Shown piece by piece: positions 43,710-55,789 of a stretch of 64,000 nt of DNA. This DNA comes from Microbacterium sufflavum (GTDB lineage: Bacteria > Actinomycetota > Actinomycetes > Actinomycetales > Microbacteriaceae): the NCBI RefSeq assembly GCF_023091155.1, contig NZ_JAHWXK010000001.1, forward strand, positions 2,232,001-2,296,000, written 5' to 3'. The translations under genes and the position numbers were made by a program. The notes under the pieces are model-generated. The model had not been told where the DNA came from and ran no database searches. It was given only the letters and a program-made list of their open reading frames with translations. The first letter of the stretch is position 1, and every line of letters starts with the position of its first letter.

Positions 43710-45401
43710 ATGATCCGTAAGGGAAAGCGCGGTATCGCGCTCACGGCGGTCGCGGGGGCCTCGGTCCTCGCGCTGGGACTCACCGCCTGCGGTGGCGGGG
43801 GAGGCGAAGGCGGCAACGCCGACGGCGACCGCGCCCTCCGCGTCTGGGCCGGCAGCACGACGCCGATCACCACGAACTACAACCCCTTCGCCCCGAACGT
43901 GCTCCACGGCGCACTCGGTCCGATCTACGAGCCCCTGTTCTTCTACAACAAGACCAAGGATGAGGAGCCGATCGGCCTCATCGGCGAGTCCTTCGAGTAC
44001 AACGAGGACGGCACGCAGATCACGGTGAAGATCAAGCCCGATCTGAAGTGGAGCGACGGCGAGCCCCTCACGGCCTCCGACGTCGCCTTCACCTTCAAGT
44101 ACGAGGCCAACAACCCCGAGGGCAACAATCTGGTCTCCGCCGAGGCGACGGACGACACCACCGTCGTGCTCACGTACGGCATCGCGCAGTACACCACGGA
44201 ATTCCAGCGGATGGGCTCGAGCTACATCCTCCCCGAGCACATCTGGAAGGACGTGGACGACTTCGCGAACTTCACCAACGAGGAGCCGGTCGGGTCGGGC
44301 CCGTACGTCGTCGACAAGACCACGAGCGAGTCCTACACCCTAGTCGCGAATGAGAACTACCGCGACGCCGACGAGCTGGCCATCAAGAAGGTCCAGTACA
44401 TCGCCGTCGACAACAACCAGACGGCGCAGGATCTCGTCGCCGCGGGCGAGCTGGACTGGACCGGCATGTTCATCCCCAACCCGGACGACGTGACCGGCAA
44501 CGGCAAGATCGAGTGGATCAACACGCCGCAGGACCCGACCGTGCTGTACACGTGCTCGAACGCCGAGCTCGGCTGCACGGGTCCGCAGACCGACGTCGCC
44601 GTGCGTCAGGCGCTGAACGTCGCGATCGACCGCGCCACCATCAAGGAGAAGGCGTTCGTCGGCCTCACCGCCGACATCTCGCCCGCCTACACGCTGCTCC
44701 CGCGGGATGAGAAGTGGCTCACGGACGACGCGTACGAGGTCAGTCCGCAGGAGGCGAACGTCGAGGAAGCCGCGTCGATCCTCGAGGCGGCCGGCTACAC
44801 CAAGGGCTCGTCGGGCATCTACGAGAAGGCCGGCGTGCCGGTCGAGTTGAGCCTGATCTCGGTCGACGGGTGGACGGACTACAACGACGCCGCGAAGCTG
44901 ATCGCCGAGCAGGCGGAGAAGGCCGGCATCAAGGTCACCACGTCCACCGTGCAGTGGCAGGAGTTCGTCGACGCCCGTCAGTCCGGCCAGTTCCAGCTGA
45001 TCGTCGGCGGGGTCATCGGCACCACCATCGCCGACCCGTTCCAGATCTACCGTGACTGGTTCGGCGGCACCGCGGTGCAGTCCACCAGCCCGGTCGGGAC
45101 GGAGATCCCCCCGGGGCGCTGGAACTTCAGCCGCTACAGCAACCCCGCCGTCGACGCGGCCATCCAGCAGGCCATCAGCACCGAGGACGAGGGGGAGCGC
45201 AAGCAGCTCTACGCCACGATCCAGGACGCGATCGTCAACGACGTGCCCTACATCCCGCTGGTGATCAACGCCACGCAGACCTTCTACAACACGAAGGACT
45301 ACACCGGCTGGCCGACGGAGGAGAACCTCTACGCGTTCCCGCCGTCCTGGGGTGCCATCGCCGCCGGCTACGTGCTGACGCAGATCAAGCCGGCCGGCTG
45401 A
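43710..45401 (+). CDS. Peptide/oligosaccharide-type ABC substrate-binding lipoprotein
   Basis: 563 aa. A signal peptide ends in lipobox LTAC with Cys27 as the lipidated residue; a Gly-rich linker follows. SBP family 5 (cluster C) features include LKWSDGEPLTASDVAFTFKY, VGSGPYVV and VRQALNVAIDR. The NYNPFAPN start of the mature domain also occurs in members that bind oligosaccharides, so peptide import is likely but not certain. GAGGAAATGA precedes ATG 43710. First gene of a five-gene importer operon. Confidence 0.9.
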   Translation: MIRKGKRGIALTAVAGASVLALGLTACGGGGGEGGNADGDRALRVWAGSTTPITTNYNPFAPNVLHGALGPIYEPLFFYNKTKDEEPIGLIGESFEYNEDGTQITVKIKPDLKWSDGEPLTASDVAFTFKYEANNPEGNNLVSAEATDDTTVVLTYGIAQYTTEFQRMGSSYILPEHIWKDVDDFANFTNEEPVGSGPYVVDKTTSESYTLVANENYRDADELAIKKVQYIAVDNNQTAQDLVAAGELDWTGMFIPNPDDVTGNGKIEWINTPQDPTVLYTCSNAELGCTGPQTDVAVRQALNVAIDRATIKEKAFVGLTADISPAYTLLPRDEKWLTDDAYEVSPQEANVEEAASILEAAGYTKGSSGIYEKAGVPVELSLISVDGWTDYNDAAKLIAEQAEKAGIKVTTSTVQWQEFVDARQSGQFQLIVGGVIGTTIADPFQIYRDWFGGTAVQSTSPVGTEIPPGRWNFSRYSNPAVDAAIQQAISTEDEGERKQLYATIQDAIVNDVPYIPLVINATQTFYNTKDYTGWPTEENLYAFPPSWGAIAAGYVLTQIKPAG

Positions 45402-45441
45402 GCGAAGGAGTCGGGGAAGCAGGAAGTCAGGACACAGTGAC

Positions 45442-46437
45442 ATGAAGTTCTATGCACGACGGATCGGGTTCTACGCGTTCACGCTGTGGGCCGCGATCTC
45501 CATCAACTTCCTGCTTCCCCGGCTCATGCCGGGGGACCCCGCCGACATCATGATCGCCAAGATGCAGCGGGCGGGCGGCGAGGTCTCCGAGACCACCATC
45601 CGCAACATCAAGCTGCTGCTCGGGGGCGACGACTCCTCGCTGTGGGAGCAGTACATCGCCTACTGGGGGCGGATGCTCCGCGGAGACCTCGGCATCTCCG
45701 TCACGAAGTTCCCGACGCCGGTCGCCGACCTCATCGCGGGCGCCCTCCCGTGGACCCTGGTGCTGGTGGGCACGGCGACCGTCCTGTCCTTCCTCCTCGG
45801 CGTCGTGCTCGGCGCGTGGGCGGGGTGGAAGCGGGGCACGTGGGTCGACCACCTCATCCCGGCGACCACCGTCCTGCAGTCCATCCCGTACTTCTGGCTC
45901 GCGCTCGTGCTGGTCGCCGTCTTCGCGGTCGGGCTCGGATGGTTCCCCATGTTCGGCGGCTACGACGTCTTCGACTTCCCGGACGGCCCGGAGCCGACCT
46001 GGGCCTTCTTCACCGACGCGGTCGCTCACTCGCTCCTTCCCGCGATCACGATCGTGATCAGCTCGGTCGGCGGGTGGATGTTCGGCATGCGCAACATGAT
46101 GGTGTCGACGCTCGCCGAGGACTACGTGCTGACCGCCGAGGCGAAGGGCCTGCGCCCGCGGCGCATCATGACCACCTACGCCGCGCGAAACGCCGCGATC
46201 CCGTCGATCGCGGGCTTCTCGATCACCCTCGGCTTCGTGGTGGCCGGCGCCATCGTGATGGAACAGGTGTTCACGTATCCGGGTGTCGGGAAGCTCATGT
46301 TCCAGGCCGTCACCAACAACGACTACGCGCTGATGCAGGGGCTGTTCCTCGTGATCACCCTCACGGTGCTCGTCGCCAACTTCTTCATGGACCTCGTCTA
46401 TGGCTTCATCGACCCGAGGGCTCGCCAGAATGTCTGA
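45442..46437 (+). CDS. ABC transporter permease, DppB-type
   Basis: 331 aa. N-terminal helix (IGFYAFTLWAAISINFLLPRLMPGDPADI) and the BPD_transp_1 domain with five more helices. The EAA-like coupling loop reads EDYVLTAEAKGLRPRRIMTTYAARNA. It pairs with the next permease. It lies 40 nt after the binding protein gene. Confidence 0.92.
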   Translation: MKFYARRIGFYAFTLWAAISINFLLPRLMPGDPADIMIAKMQRAGGEVSETTIRNIKLLLGGDDSSLWEQYIAYWGRMLRGDLGISVTKFPTPVADLIAGALPWTLVLVGTATVLSFLLGVVLGAWAGWKRGTWVDHLIPATTVLQSIPYFWLALVLVAVFAVGLGWFPMFGGYDVFDFPDGPEPTWAFFTDAVAHSLLPAITIVISSVGGWMFGMRNMMVSTLAEDYVLTAEAKGLRPRRIMTTYAARNAAIPSIAGFSITLGFVVAGAIVMEQVFTYPGVGKLMFQAVTNNDYALMQGLFLVITLTVLVANFFMDLVYGFIDPRARQNV

Positions 46438-47410
46438 CACGAAGAACCCGCTCCTCGTGGAGGAGCCGCCCACCGTCGCCCCCGAGGGCACGGTCGCCCT
46501 GGCCACGCAGCGCCAGGAACGCAAGCGCCGCCGGATCCTGCCGAGCACGTCGCCGAAGTTCATCGTCGGCTCTGTGCTCGTGCTCGCCATCGTGCTCTTC
46601 GCGATCATCGCGCCCTTCTTCACACAGAACCCGCGCAGCACCGACAACCCCGCACTCGCCGCGCCCTCGGCCGAGCACTGGCTGGGAACGACCAAACTCG
46701 GCAACGACGTCCTCGCCCAGCTCGCCATCGGGGCGCAGGGATCGTTGCTCATCGGCGTCACCGCCGGCGGGATCGCGATCGTCCTGTCCCTCTTCTTCGG
46801 TGTGCTGGCGGGGTACCTCGGCGGCTGGCGCGAGGACGCCCTGGCGCTGCTCACGAACGTGATGATCGTGATCCCCGGGCTCCCGCTCGTGATGGTGATC
46901 GCGTCGTTCGTGCCGCAGCGCAGCTGGCAGCTCGTCGCCTTCGTGCTCGGCATCACCTCGTGGGCCGGGGCGGCCTATGTCCTGCGGCTGCAGACGCGCT
47001 CGCTGCGCACCCGCGACTACGTGTACGCCTCGAAGGTGGCGGGGGAGCGATCGTTCCGCGTGATCCTCGTCGAGATCATGCCGAACCTGCTCCCGCTGCT
47101 GACCGCGCAGTTCCTGTTCGCGATCATCTTCGCGATCCTCGGCGAGGCCGGGCTGTCGTACCTCGGTCTCGGCCCGAACTCGTCGATCACCTGGGGGTCC
47201 ATCCTCAACGACGCCCAGTCCGGGCAGGCGCTCGGCCGCGGTGCGTGGTGGTGGTTCGTGCCCCCGGGCATCATGATCGCGATCCTGGGCGCGGGCCTCG
47301 CGCTGATCAACTTCGCGATCGACGAGGTCATCAACCCGAAGCTGCGCAACGCGCCCGATGCGGCCCGTCGGGTGCGCAAGGCCGCCAAGACGAAGGGGGT
47401 CTCCGCATGA
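46430..47410 (+). CDS. ABC transporter permease, DppC-type
   Basis: 326 aa. A cytoplasmic N-terminus of about 45 residues, a first helix (FIVGSVLVLAIVLFAIIAPFF), and the permease core with coupling loop RDYVYASKVAGERSFRVILVEIMPN. The EHWLGTTKLGNDVLAQL motif is typical of DppC/OppC. ATG 46430 overlaps the upstream stop by 8 nt (ATGTCTGA), as in the second importer of this window. Confidence 0.92.
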   Translation: MSDTKNPLLVEEPPTVAPEGTVALATQRQERKRRRILPSTSPKFIVGSVLVLAIVLFAIIAPFFTQNPRSTDNPALAAPSAEHWLGTTKLGNDVLAQLAIGAQGSLLIGVTAGGIAIVLSLFFGVLAGYLGGWREDALALLTNVMIVIPGLPLVMVIASFVPQRSWQLVAFVLGITSWAGAAYVLRLQTRSLRTRDYVYASKVAGERSFRVILVEIMPNLLPLLTAQFLFAIIFAILGEAGLSYLGLGPNSSITWGSILNDAQSGQALGRGAWWWFVPPGIMIAILGAGLALINFAIDEVINPKLRNAPDAARRVRKAAKTKGVSA

Positions 47411-48258
47411 GCGACGCCGTCCTGACCGCGAGGAACGTGTCGATCGAGTACGAGGTGGATCCGCCGGTCAGGGCGGTGCGGGATGTGTCGCTGACGCTGC
47501 ATCGTGGCGAGATCCTGGGGTTGGCGGGGGAGTCGGGGTGTGGGAAGACGACGCTCGCGTATGGGATGAATCGGTTGTTGAAGGCTCCGGCGTTGATGAC
47601 CCAGGGCGAGATCGTGTTCCATGACCGGGATGGTCATGACATCGATGTGGTGGGCCTGGATGGGGAGGGGTTGCGGGCGTTCCGGTGGGACAAGATCTCG
47701 ATGGTGTTCCAGGGGGCGATGAACTCGTTGAATCCGGTGATCAGTGTGCGGGCGCAGATCTTCGACATCTTCGACACGCACCGTCCGGGGATGAGCAAGA
47801 GGGCCAAGCAGGAGCGGGCGGAGGAGTTGCTGACGCTGGTGGGGGTGGATCCGAACCGGTTGACGAGTTTCCCGCATGAGCTGTCGGGCGGGATGCGGCA
47901 GCGGATGATGATCGCGATGGCGTTGGCGCTCGATCCGCAGGTGATGATCATGGATGAGCCGACCACGGCGTTGGATGTGGTGGTGCAGCGGGGCATCATC
48001 CGGGAGATCATGCGGTTGCGGGAGAGGTTGGGGTTCGCGGTGATCTTCATCACGCATGACCTGCCGATGCTGATCGAGATCAGCGACCGGATCGCGGTGA
48101 TGCTGCAGGGGCGGATCGTGGAGCAGGGCACGGCGGAGGAGATCTACCGGACCCCGCAGCACGAGTACACGAAACGGCTGCTGTCGAGTTTCCCGTCGTT
48201 GACCGGGGAGCGGGGCGATTTCGTCCGCACGGGTATGAGCCAGGAGGTGGGGCGATGA
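47407..48258 (+). CDS. ABC transporter ATPase, OppD/DppD-type
   Basis: 283 aa. Walker A GESGCGKTT (about 41-49), signature ELSGGMRQRMMIAMALA, Walker B VMIMDEPTTALD and H-loop ITHD. Codon usage departs sharply from neighbouring genes: about 13 TTG leucines, many CGG, GGG and GAT codons, and a strong G-over-C bias on the coding strand from about 47450, beginning inside the gene. This suggests a recombined segment. It is shorter than typical DppD (about 330 aa) and lacks the C-terminal Cys-containing oligopeptide domain. The overlap with neighbours is ATGA on both sides. Confidence 0.9.
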   Translation: MSDAVLTARNVSIEYEVDPPVRAVRDVSLTLHRGEILGLAGESGCGKTTLAYGMNRLLKAPALMTQGEIVFHDRDGHDIDVVGLDGEGLRAFRWDKISMVFQGAMNSLNPVISVRAQIFDIFDTHRPGMSKRAKQERAEELLTLVGVDPNRLTSFPHELSGGMRQRMMIAMALALDPQVMIMDEPTTALDVVVQRGIIREIMRLRERLGFAVIFITHDLPMLIEISDRIAVMLQGRIVEQGTAEEIYRTPQHEYTKRLLSSFPSLTGERGDFVRTGMSQEVGR

Positions 48259-49109
48259 GCGCGAACGATGCGGGCCGGGCCGGGACGCTGGAGGCGCGGA
48301 ATCTGGTGAAGGACTTCACCCTGCGCTCCGGATTCCGCACGAGTGTGTTGCATGCGGTGAAGGACGTGTCGTTCACGATCGAGGCCGGGAAGACGGTCGC
48401 GCTGGTGGGGGAGTCGGGGTCGGGGAAGTCGACCATCGCGCGGATGCTGATGAAGCTGGAGACGCCCACCTCCGGGTCCATCCTCCTCGACGGTGTCGAG
48501 TCCGGCACCCGGGGTCGGGGGTTGGAGGCGTACCGGTCGGATGTGCAGATGGTGTTCCAGGACCCGTTCGCGTCGTTGAACCCGTTCCACACGATCGTGC
48601 ATCACCTGGAGCGTCCGATCCGCCTGCACCACCCGAAGCTGTCCGGGACGGCGGTACGGGCGCGGGCGATCGAGCTGCTCGAACGGGTCCGGCTGACCCC
48701 GGGGGAGAGCTTCGCCGAGCGCCGCCCGCACGAGCTGTCCGGCGGGCAGCGGCAGCGCGTCGCGATCGCCCGGGCGCTGGCCCCAGGGGCACGGTTCATC
48801 GTCGCCGACGAGCCGGTGAGCATGTTGGACGTGTCGATCCGGCTCGGGGTCCTGAACCTGCTGGCCGAGCTGCAGCGGGAAGAGAACCTGGGCGTGCTGT
48901 ACATCACCCACGACCTCGCCACAGCCCGCCACTTCTCCGATGAGATCATGGTGCTCTACAAGGGCGACGTCGTCGAACGCGGACCCGCCGACCAGGTCAT
49001 CCTCCACCCGCAGCACGAGTACACCAAGACCCTCCTCGGTGCCGCCCCCGAGCCCGAGAACCTCGGCCGTCTTCGCGATGAGGTGCGTGCGGAGCTCGCG
49101 GGACGGTGA
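48255..49109 (+). CDS. ABC transporter ATPase, OppF/DppF-type
   Basis: 284 aa. Walker A GESGSGKSTIA, signature ELSGGQRQRVAIARALA, Walker B FIVADEPVSMLDVS (Glu present) and H-loop ITHD. Codon usage in the first two thirds resembles the atypical upstream ATPase and returns to the genome norm toward the end. With the preceding four genes it completes a peptide-type importer. No hairpin terminator is obvious before the gcv promoter. Confidence 0.9.
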   Translation: MSANDAGRAGTLEARNLVKDFTLRSGFRTSVLHAVKDVSFTIEAGKTVALVGESGSGKSTIARMLMKLETPTSGSILLDGVESGTRGRGLEAYRSDVQMVFQDPFASLNPFHTIVHHLERPIRLHHPKLSGTAVRARAIELLERVRLTPGESFAERRPHELSGGQRQRVAIARALAPGARFIVADEPVSMLDVSIRLGVLNLLAELQREENLGVLYITHDLATARHFSDEIMVLYKGDVVERGPADQVILHPQHEYTKTLLGAAPEPENLGRLRDEVRAELAGR

Positions 49110-49149
49110 TCCGGGTCCGAGCCGTATGGGTGGGGCCCGTGCGTCGGGC

Positions 49150-49155
49150 TAGACT
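49150..49155 (+). promoter_or_regulatory. -10 element of the gcv operon
   Basis: TAGACT. A start near 49162 places the whole tandem riboswitch in the leader. Confidence 0.5.
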
Positions 49156-49185
49156 GAAGCCACAATCGAAGACAGGCCGAACGAC

Positions 49186-49375
49186 CCACGCGGGAGAGCC
49201 CCGGCGCACGCAGCCGGGCACCGAAGGAGCAAGCCTCCCCGCCAATCTCTCAGGTACGCGTACCGCGGGGGTCCGGCCGCTCTGAAAAGCGATCCCGAGC
49301 TGTCGGGGATCCGCCGACGGTGAAAGCCCGCGTGCTCGTGCGGGCGAAGCTCTCAGGCCCATGACAGAGGGGGAG
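49186..49375 (+). ncRNA. Tandem glycine riboswitch
   Basis: Two glycine aptamers in series upstream of gcvT. Aptamer 1 (about 49186-49275) shows CGGGAGAGCC, CCGAAGGAGCAA and AATCTCTCAGGTA. Aptamer 2 (about 49276-49375) shows GCTCTGAAAAGCG, CCGACGGTGAAAG and CTCTCAGGCCC, ending GACAGAGGGG. These are the conserved cores of the gcvT motif. Glycine binding normally turns expression on. The expression platform is described separately. The 319-nt gap between the ABC ATPase and gcvT holds only this element, its promoter and the platform. Confidence 0.93.
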
Positions 49376-49428
49376 TTCCCTGGAACGGCGATGCCGCCGT
49401 TCCGCCCGACCCAGCCCGGGAGAACTCC
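49372..49428 (+). promoter_or_regulatory. Glycine riboswitch expression platform
   Basis: GGAGTTC (49372-49378) can pair with GAACTCC (49422-49428) just before the gcvT ATG, closing over a 9-bp hairpin (49382-49390 with 49395-49403) and the GGGAG ribosome site (49418-49422). The 5' strand touches the end of aptamer 2. This suggests translational control; no T-tract terminator is present. Confidence 0.5.
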
Positions 49429-50544
49429 ATGTCCGACCCCCGCTTCACCCCGCTGCGCGAGCGCCACGAGGCCCTCGGCGCATCCTTCACCGACTTCGGC
49501 GGCTGGCAGATGCCGGTGCGCTACACATCCGACCTCGCCGAGCATCACGCCGTGCGCCAGGCGGCGGGCATCTTCGACATCTCGCACATGGCCGAGTTCG
49601 CCGTGCGCGGAGGCGACGCGGGTGCCTTCCTCGACTACGCACTGGCCGGACGGCTGTCGGCTCTTGCGGTCGGCAAGGCGAAGTACTCACTGCTGCTCAC
49701 GCCCGAGGGCGGCATCGTCGACGACGTGATCGTGTACCGGCTCGCCGACGACGACTACCTGATCATCTCCAACGCCGGCAACCGTGATGCCGTCCGTGGT
49801 GCGCTCGCGGACCGGGTCGCGCACTCCGGGGTCGAGCAGGTCGAGGTCGCCGACGTGTCCGACGACTACGCCCTCATCGCGGTGCAGGGTCCGCGCGCCG
49901 AGGAGATCCTCGCCGCGACGGCCGGTATCGGCGAGGTGAGCGTGCCGTGGGCCGAGCAGCGCTACTACGCCTGGGCGTCCGCGACGTTCGCGGGGCAGCC
50001 GCTGCTCCTCGCCCGCACCGGCTACACGGGCGAGGACGGCTTCGAGCTTCTGGTGCCGGCGGCTCACGCGGCCGCGCTGTGGGATGCCGTGCTCACCGCC
50101 GGGACGCCCCTGGGCCTGGTACCGGCGGGCCTCGCGGCGCGCGACACGCTCCGGCTCGAGGCCGGGATGCCCCTGTACGGCCATGAGCTGAGCCTGGACA
50201 CGTCGCCCGCGCAGGCGGGCCTCGGTCGCGTGGTGGTCGCCGCGAAGGAGCGCTTCGTCGGCAAGGACGCCCCCGCCCCGGCGGCCGACGCGCGCGTCCT
50301 GGTCGGACTGACCGCCGAGGGTCGCCGCGCGGGCCGCGCCGGCTACGCGGTGGTCGACGCCGACGGTGCCCCGCTGGGGGAGATCACCAGCGGCGCCCTG
50401 AGCCCGACGCTGGGTCATCCGATCGCGATGGCCTACGTCGACCCTTCTTCCGCGGAAGAGGGAACCGCAGTATTCCTTGATGTGCGGGGGACCCGTATCC
50501 CCGCGACCGTGACCGCCCTGCCTTTCTACCGGAGGAACTCATGA
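49429..50544 (+). CDS. gcvT: Glycine cleavage system T protein (aminomethyltransferase)
   Basis: 371 aa. It transfers the methylene carbon from aminomethyl-lipoyl GcvH to tetrahydrofolate, releasing ammonia. The folate-binding DUF1989/GCV_T fold includes [30 protein letters not shown] with the catalytic Asp region, and [14 protein letters not shown]. The C-terminal barrel ends [10 protein letters not shown]. It overlaps gcvH by 4 nt (ATGA). Confidence 0.95.
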   Translation: MSDPRFTPLRERHEALGASFTDFGGWQMPVRYTSDLAEHHAVRQAAGIFDISHMAEFAVRGGDAGAFLDYALAGRLSALAVGKAKYSLLLTPEGGIVDDVIVYRLADDDYLIISNAGNRDAVRGALADRVAHSGVEQVEVADVSDDYALIAVQGPRAEEILAATAGIGEVSVPWAEQRYYAWASATFAGQPLLLARTGYTGEDGFELLVPAAHAAALWDAVLTAGTPLGLVPAGLAARDTLRLEAGMPLYGHELSLDTSPAQAGLGRVVVAAKERFVGKDAPAPAADARVLVGLTAEGRRAGRAGYAVVDADGAPLGEITSGALSPTLGHPIAMAYVDPSSAEEGTAVFLDVRGTRIPATVTALPFYRRNS

Positions 50545-50918
50545 CCGACCTCAGCGCACTCCGCTACACCGACGAGCACGAGTGGATCGCCGGTGACGGC
50601 GACACCGTGACCATCGGCATCACCGACTACGCCGCCGAGAAGCTGGGCGACGTGGTGTTCGTCGAGCTCCCCGCCGTCGGCACCGAGATCACCGCCGGCT
50701 CCGTGGTGGGCGAGATCGAGTCGACCAAGTCGGTCGGCGAGCTCTACGCCCCGGTGGCCGGCACGGTCGTCGAGATCAACGACGCCGTGGTCGACGACCC
50801 GTCGCTGGTGAACGCCGAGCCCTTCGAGGGCGGCTGGCTGCTCAAGGTCTCGGTCGCCGCCGGCGCCCTGGACGGACTGCTCGACCGCGACGCCTACGTC
50901 GCACTCACGGAGGGCTGA
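50541..50918 (+). CDS. gcvH: Glycine cleavage system H protein
   Basis: 125 aa. The lipoylated shuttle protein; the lipoyl lysine is Lys63 in [24 protein letters not shown] at the N-terminus is the family signature. GGAGGA lies 6 nt before its ATG. It lies between gcvT and gcvP in one transcription unit. Confidence 0.96.
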   Translation: MTDLSALRYTDEHEWIAGDGDTVTIGITDYAAEKLGDVVFVELPAVGTEITAGSVVGEIESTKSVGELYAPVAGTVVEINDAVVDDPSLVNAEPFEGGWLLKVSVAAGALDGLLDRDAYVALTEG

Positions 50919-50925
50919 GACACAC

Positions 50926-53820
<2,895 letters not shown>

Positions 53821-53836
53821 GTCCCTGCTGATCCGC

Positions 53837-53877
53837 GGACGGCGTCGCGGTCACCTCCGGGTGGCGCGGCGCCGTCC
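53837..53877 (+). terminator. Terminator after gcvP
   Basis: GGACGGCGTCGCG (53837-53849) pairs with CGCGGCGCCGTCC (53865-53877), one mismatch, 15-nt loop. Confidence 0.6.
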
Positions 53878-54035
53878 TCGTCTCCCCATGTTTCGCGCGA
53901 GTGACGATTGGTCACCACTCAGTAACAGTTCGTTAGCCGAGTGCGTCGGCGGGCGGACTCGCGGGTTACGCTCAGGTATCCCTGCGTGCTCGACGATGCG
54001 CACGCAGAATTCCCACGTCCACAGGAGGACACAAA

Positions 54036-55688
54036 GTGAAGCGCAACAAGATCGCCCTGGCGGGCGTCGCGCTGTTCGCGGGTGGCGCTCTGGCGCTCGC
54101 GGGCTGCGCGGGCGGATCCGGCAACACCGGTGACGGCGGCAACGGTGGGGCCAAGGCCGACCCGGATGCCATCATCACGACGAACGGCTCGGAGCCGGAG
54201 AACCCGCTGATCCCGACCAACACGAACGAGGTCGGTGGCGGCAAGATCCTCGACGAGATCTTCGCCGGGCTCGTCTACTACGACGCCGAGGGCAAGCCGG
54301 TCAACGACATGGCCGAGGAGATCACCACCGAGGACCCGCAGCACCTCACCGTGAAGCTGAAGGAGGGTCAGACCTTCTCCAACGGCGAAGAGGTCACCGC
54401 CGACAACTTCATCAAGGCGTGGAACTACGGCGCACAGGCGGAGAACGCCCACCTCTCGAGCTACTTCTTCGAAGACATCGAGGGCTTCCAGAACACCCCC
54501 GACGTGTACGGCGCTCAGGGCGACATGTCCGGTCTCCAGCAGGTCGACGACTACACGTTCACGATCACGCTGAACAAGCCGGCCGCCGATTTCGCGCTGC
54601 GCCTCGGCTACTCGGCCTACTACCCGCTGCCCGACGTCGCGTTCGAGGACATCGACGCGTTCGGCGAGAACCCGATCGGCAACGGCCCGTACAAGCTCGA
54701 CGGTGAGGGCGCCTGGCAGCACGACGTGCAGATCGACCTGGTCCGCAACGACGACTACGACGGCGGTCGCAAGGCCAAGAACGGCGGCCTGTCGATCATC
54801 TTCTACGCGACGCAGGACGCGGCCTACGCCGACCTGCAGGGCAACAAGGTCGACGTCATCGACGTCATCCCGTCCGTGTCGCTGCCGACCTTCCAGGACG
54901 ACCTGGGCGACCGCGCGGTGAACCAGCCGTCGGCCGTCTTCCAGTCGTTCACGATCGGTCAGTTCCTGCCGCACTTCTCCGGCGAAGAGGGCATCCTCCG
55001 TCGTCAGGCCATCTCGATGGCGTTCGACCGCGACCAGATCACCGACAAGATCTTCTTCGGCACCCGCACCACGGCCTCCGACTTCACGTCGCCGGTCATC
55101 GACGGCTGGTCCGACTCGATCAAGGGCAACGAGGTCCTCAAGTACGACCCCGAGAAGGCCAAGGAGCTGTGGGCCGAGGCCGACGCCATCTCCCCGTGGG
55201 AGGGCGAGTTCAAGATCGCCTACAACACCGACGGTGGCCACCAGGAGTGGGTCGACGCCGTGACCAACGCGATCTCCAACACGCTGGGCATCGAGGCATC
55301 GGGCGACCCGTACCCGACCTTCTCGGTCATCCGCGAGGAGATCAACAACAACAGCATCAAGACCGCTGCCCGTTCGGGTTGGCAGGCCGACTACCCCGGT
55401 CTGTACAACTTCCTCGGCCCGCTCTACGCGACCAACGCCGGCTCCAACGACGGTGACTACTCGAACCCCGAGTTCGACGCGCTGATCGCCGAGGGCATCA
55501 GCAACACCGACACCGCGGCCCAGGTCGAGGAGTTCACCAAGGCGCAGGAGATCCTGTTCAACGATCTCCCCGCGATCCCGCTGTGGTACTCCAACGTGAC
55601 CGGTGGTTACGCCGACACGGTCGACAACGTCACGTTCGGCTGGAACTCGGTCCCGCTGTACTACGAGATCACGAAGGCTGCCGAATAG
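54036..55688 (+). CDS. Oligopeptide ABC transporter substrate-binding lipoprotein (OppA-like)
   Basis: 550 aa. The signal peptide ends at lipobox LAGC (Cys24). SBP family 5 with TFSNGEEVTADNFIKAWNY, IGNGPYKLDGEG, RRQAISMAFDR and the OppA-type ligand segment RSGWQADYPGLYNFLGPLY, which supports oligopeptide binding. It starts at GTG 54036 with AGGAGG 8 nt upstream. The 215-nt upstream gap holds the gcvP terminator and promoter-like sequence (GGTTACGCT near 53963). First gene of the second importer. Confidence 0.92.
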   Translation: MKRNKIALAGVALFAGGALALAGCAGGSGNTGDGGNGGAKADPDAIITTNGSEPENPLIPTNTNEVGGGKILDEIFAGLVYYDAEGKPVNDMAEEITTEDPQHLTVKLKEGQTFSNGEEVTADNFIKAWNYGAQAENAHLSSYFFEDIEGFQNTPDVYGAQGDMSGLQQVDDYTFTITLNKPAADFALRLGYSAYYPLPDVAFEDIDAFGENPIGNGPYKLDGEGAWQHDVQIDLVRNDDYDGGRKAKNGGLSIIFYATQDAAYADLQGNKVDVIDVIPSVSLPTFQDDLGDRAVNQPSAVFQSFTIGQFLPHFSGEEGILRRQAISMAFDRDQITDKIFFGTRTTASDFTSPVIDGWSDSIKGNEVLKYDPEKAKELWAEADAISPWEGEFKIAYNTDGGHQEWVDAVTNAISNTLGIEASGDPYPTFSVIREEINNNSIKTAARSGWQADYPGLYNFLGPLYATNAGSNDGDYSNPEFDALIAEGISNTDTAAQVEEFTKAQEILFNDLPAIPLWYSNVTGGYADTVDNVTFGWNSVPLYYEITKAAE

Positions 55689-55709
55689 GCCTGACGGAGC
55701 TCGCACCCG

Positions 55710-55740
55710 CGAGGCGGTGACGGTTTCCGTCACCGCCTCG
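55710..55740 (+). terminator. Intercistronic hairpin between binding protein and permease
   Basis: 14-bp perfect stem CGAGGCGGTGACGG / CCGTCACCGCCTCG with a TTT loop, located between genes of one operon. It is likely a partial terminator or mRNA stabiliser that keeps binding protein levels above permease levels. Confidence 0.65.
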
Positions 55741-55789
55741 TCGGGTGCTCCCGTTCGGTCTGTTCGCGCCCTCCCGAAAGGGACTGCGG

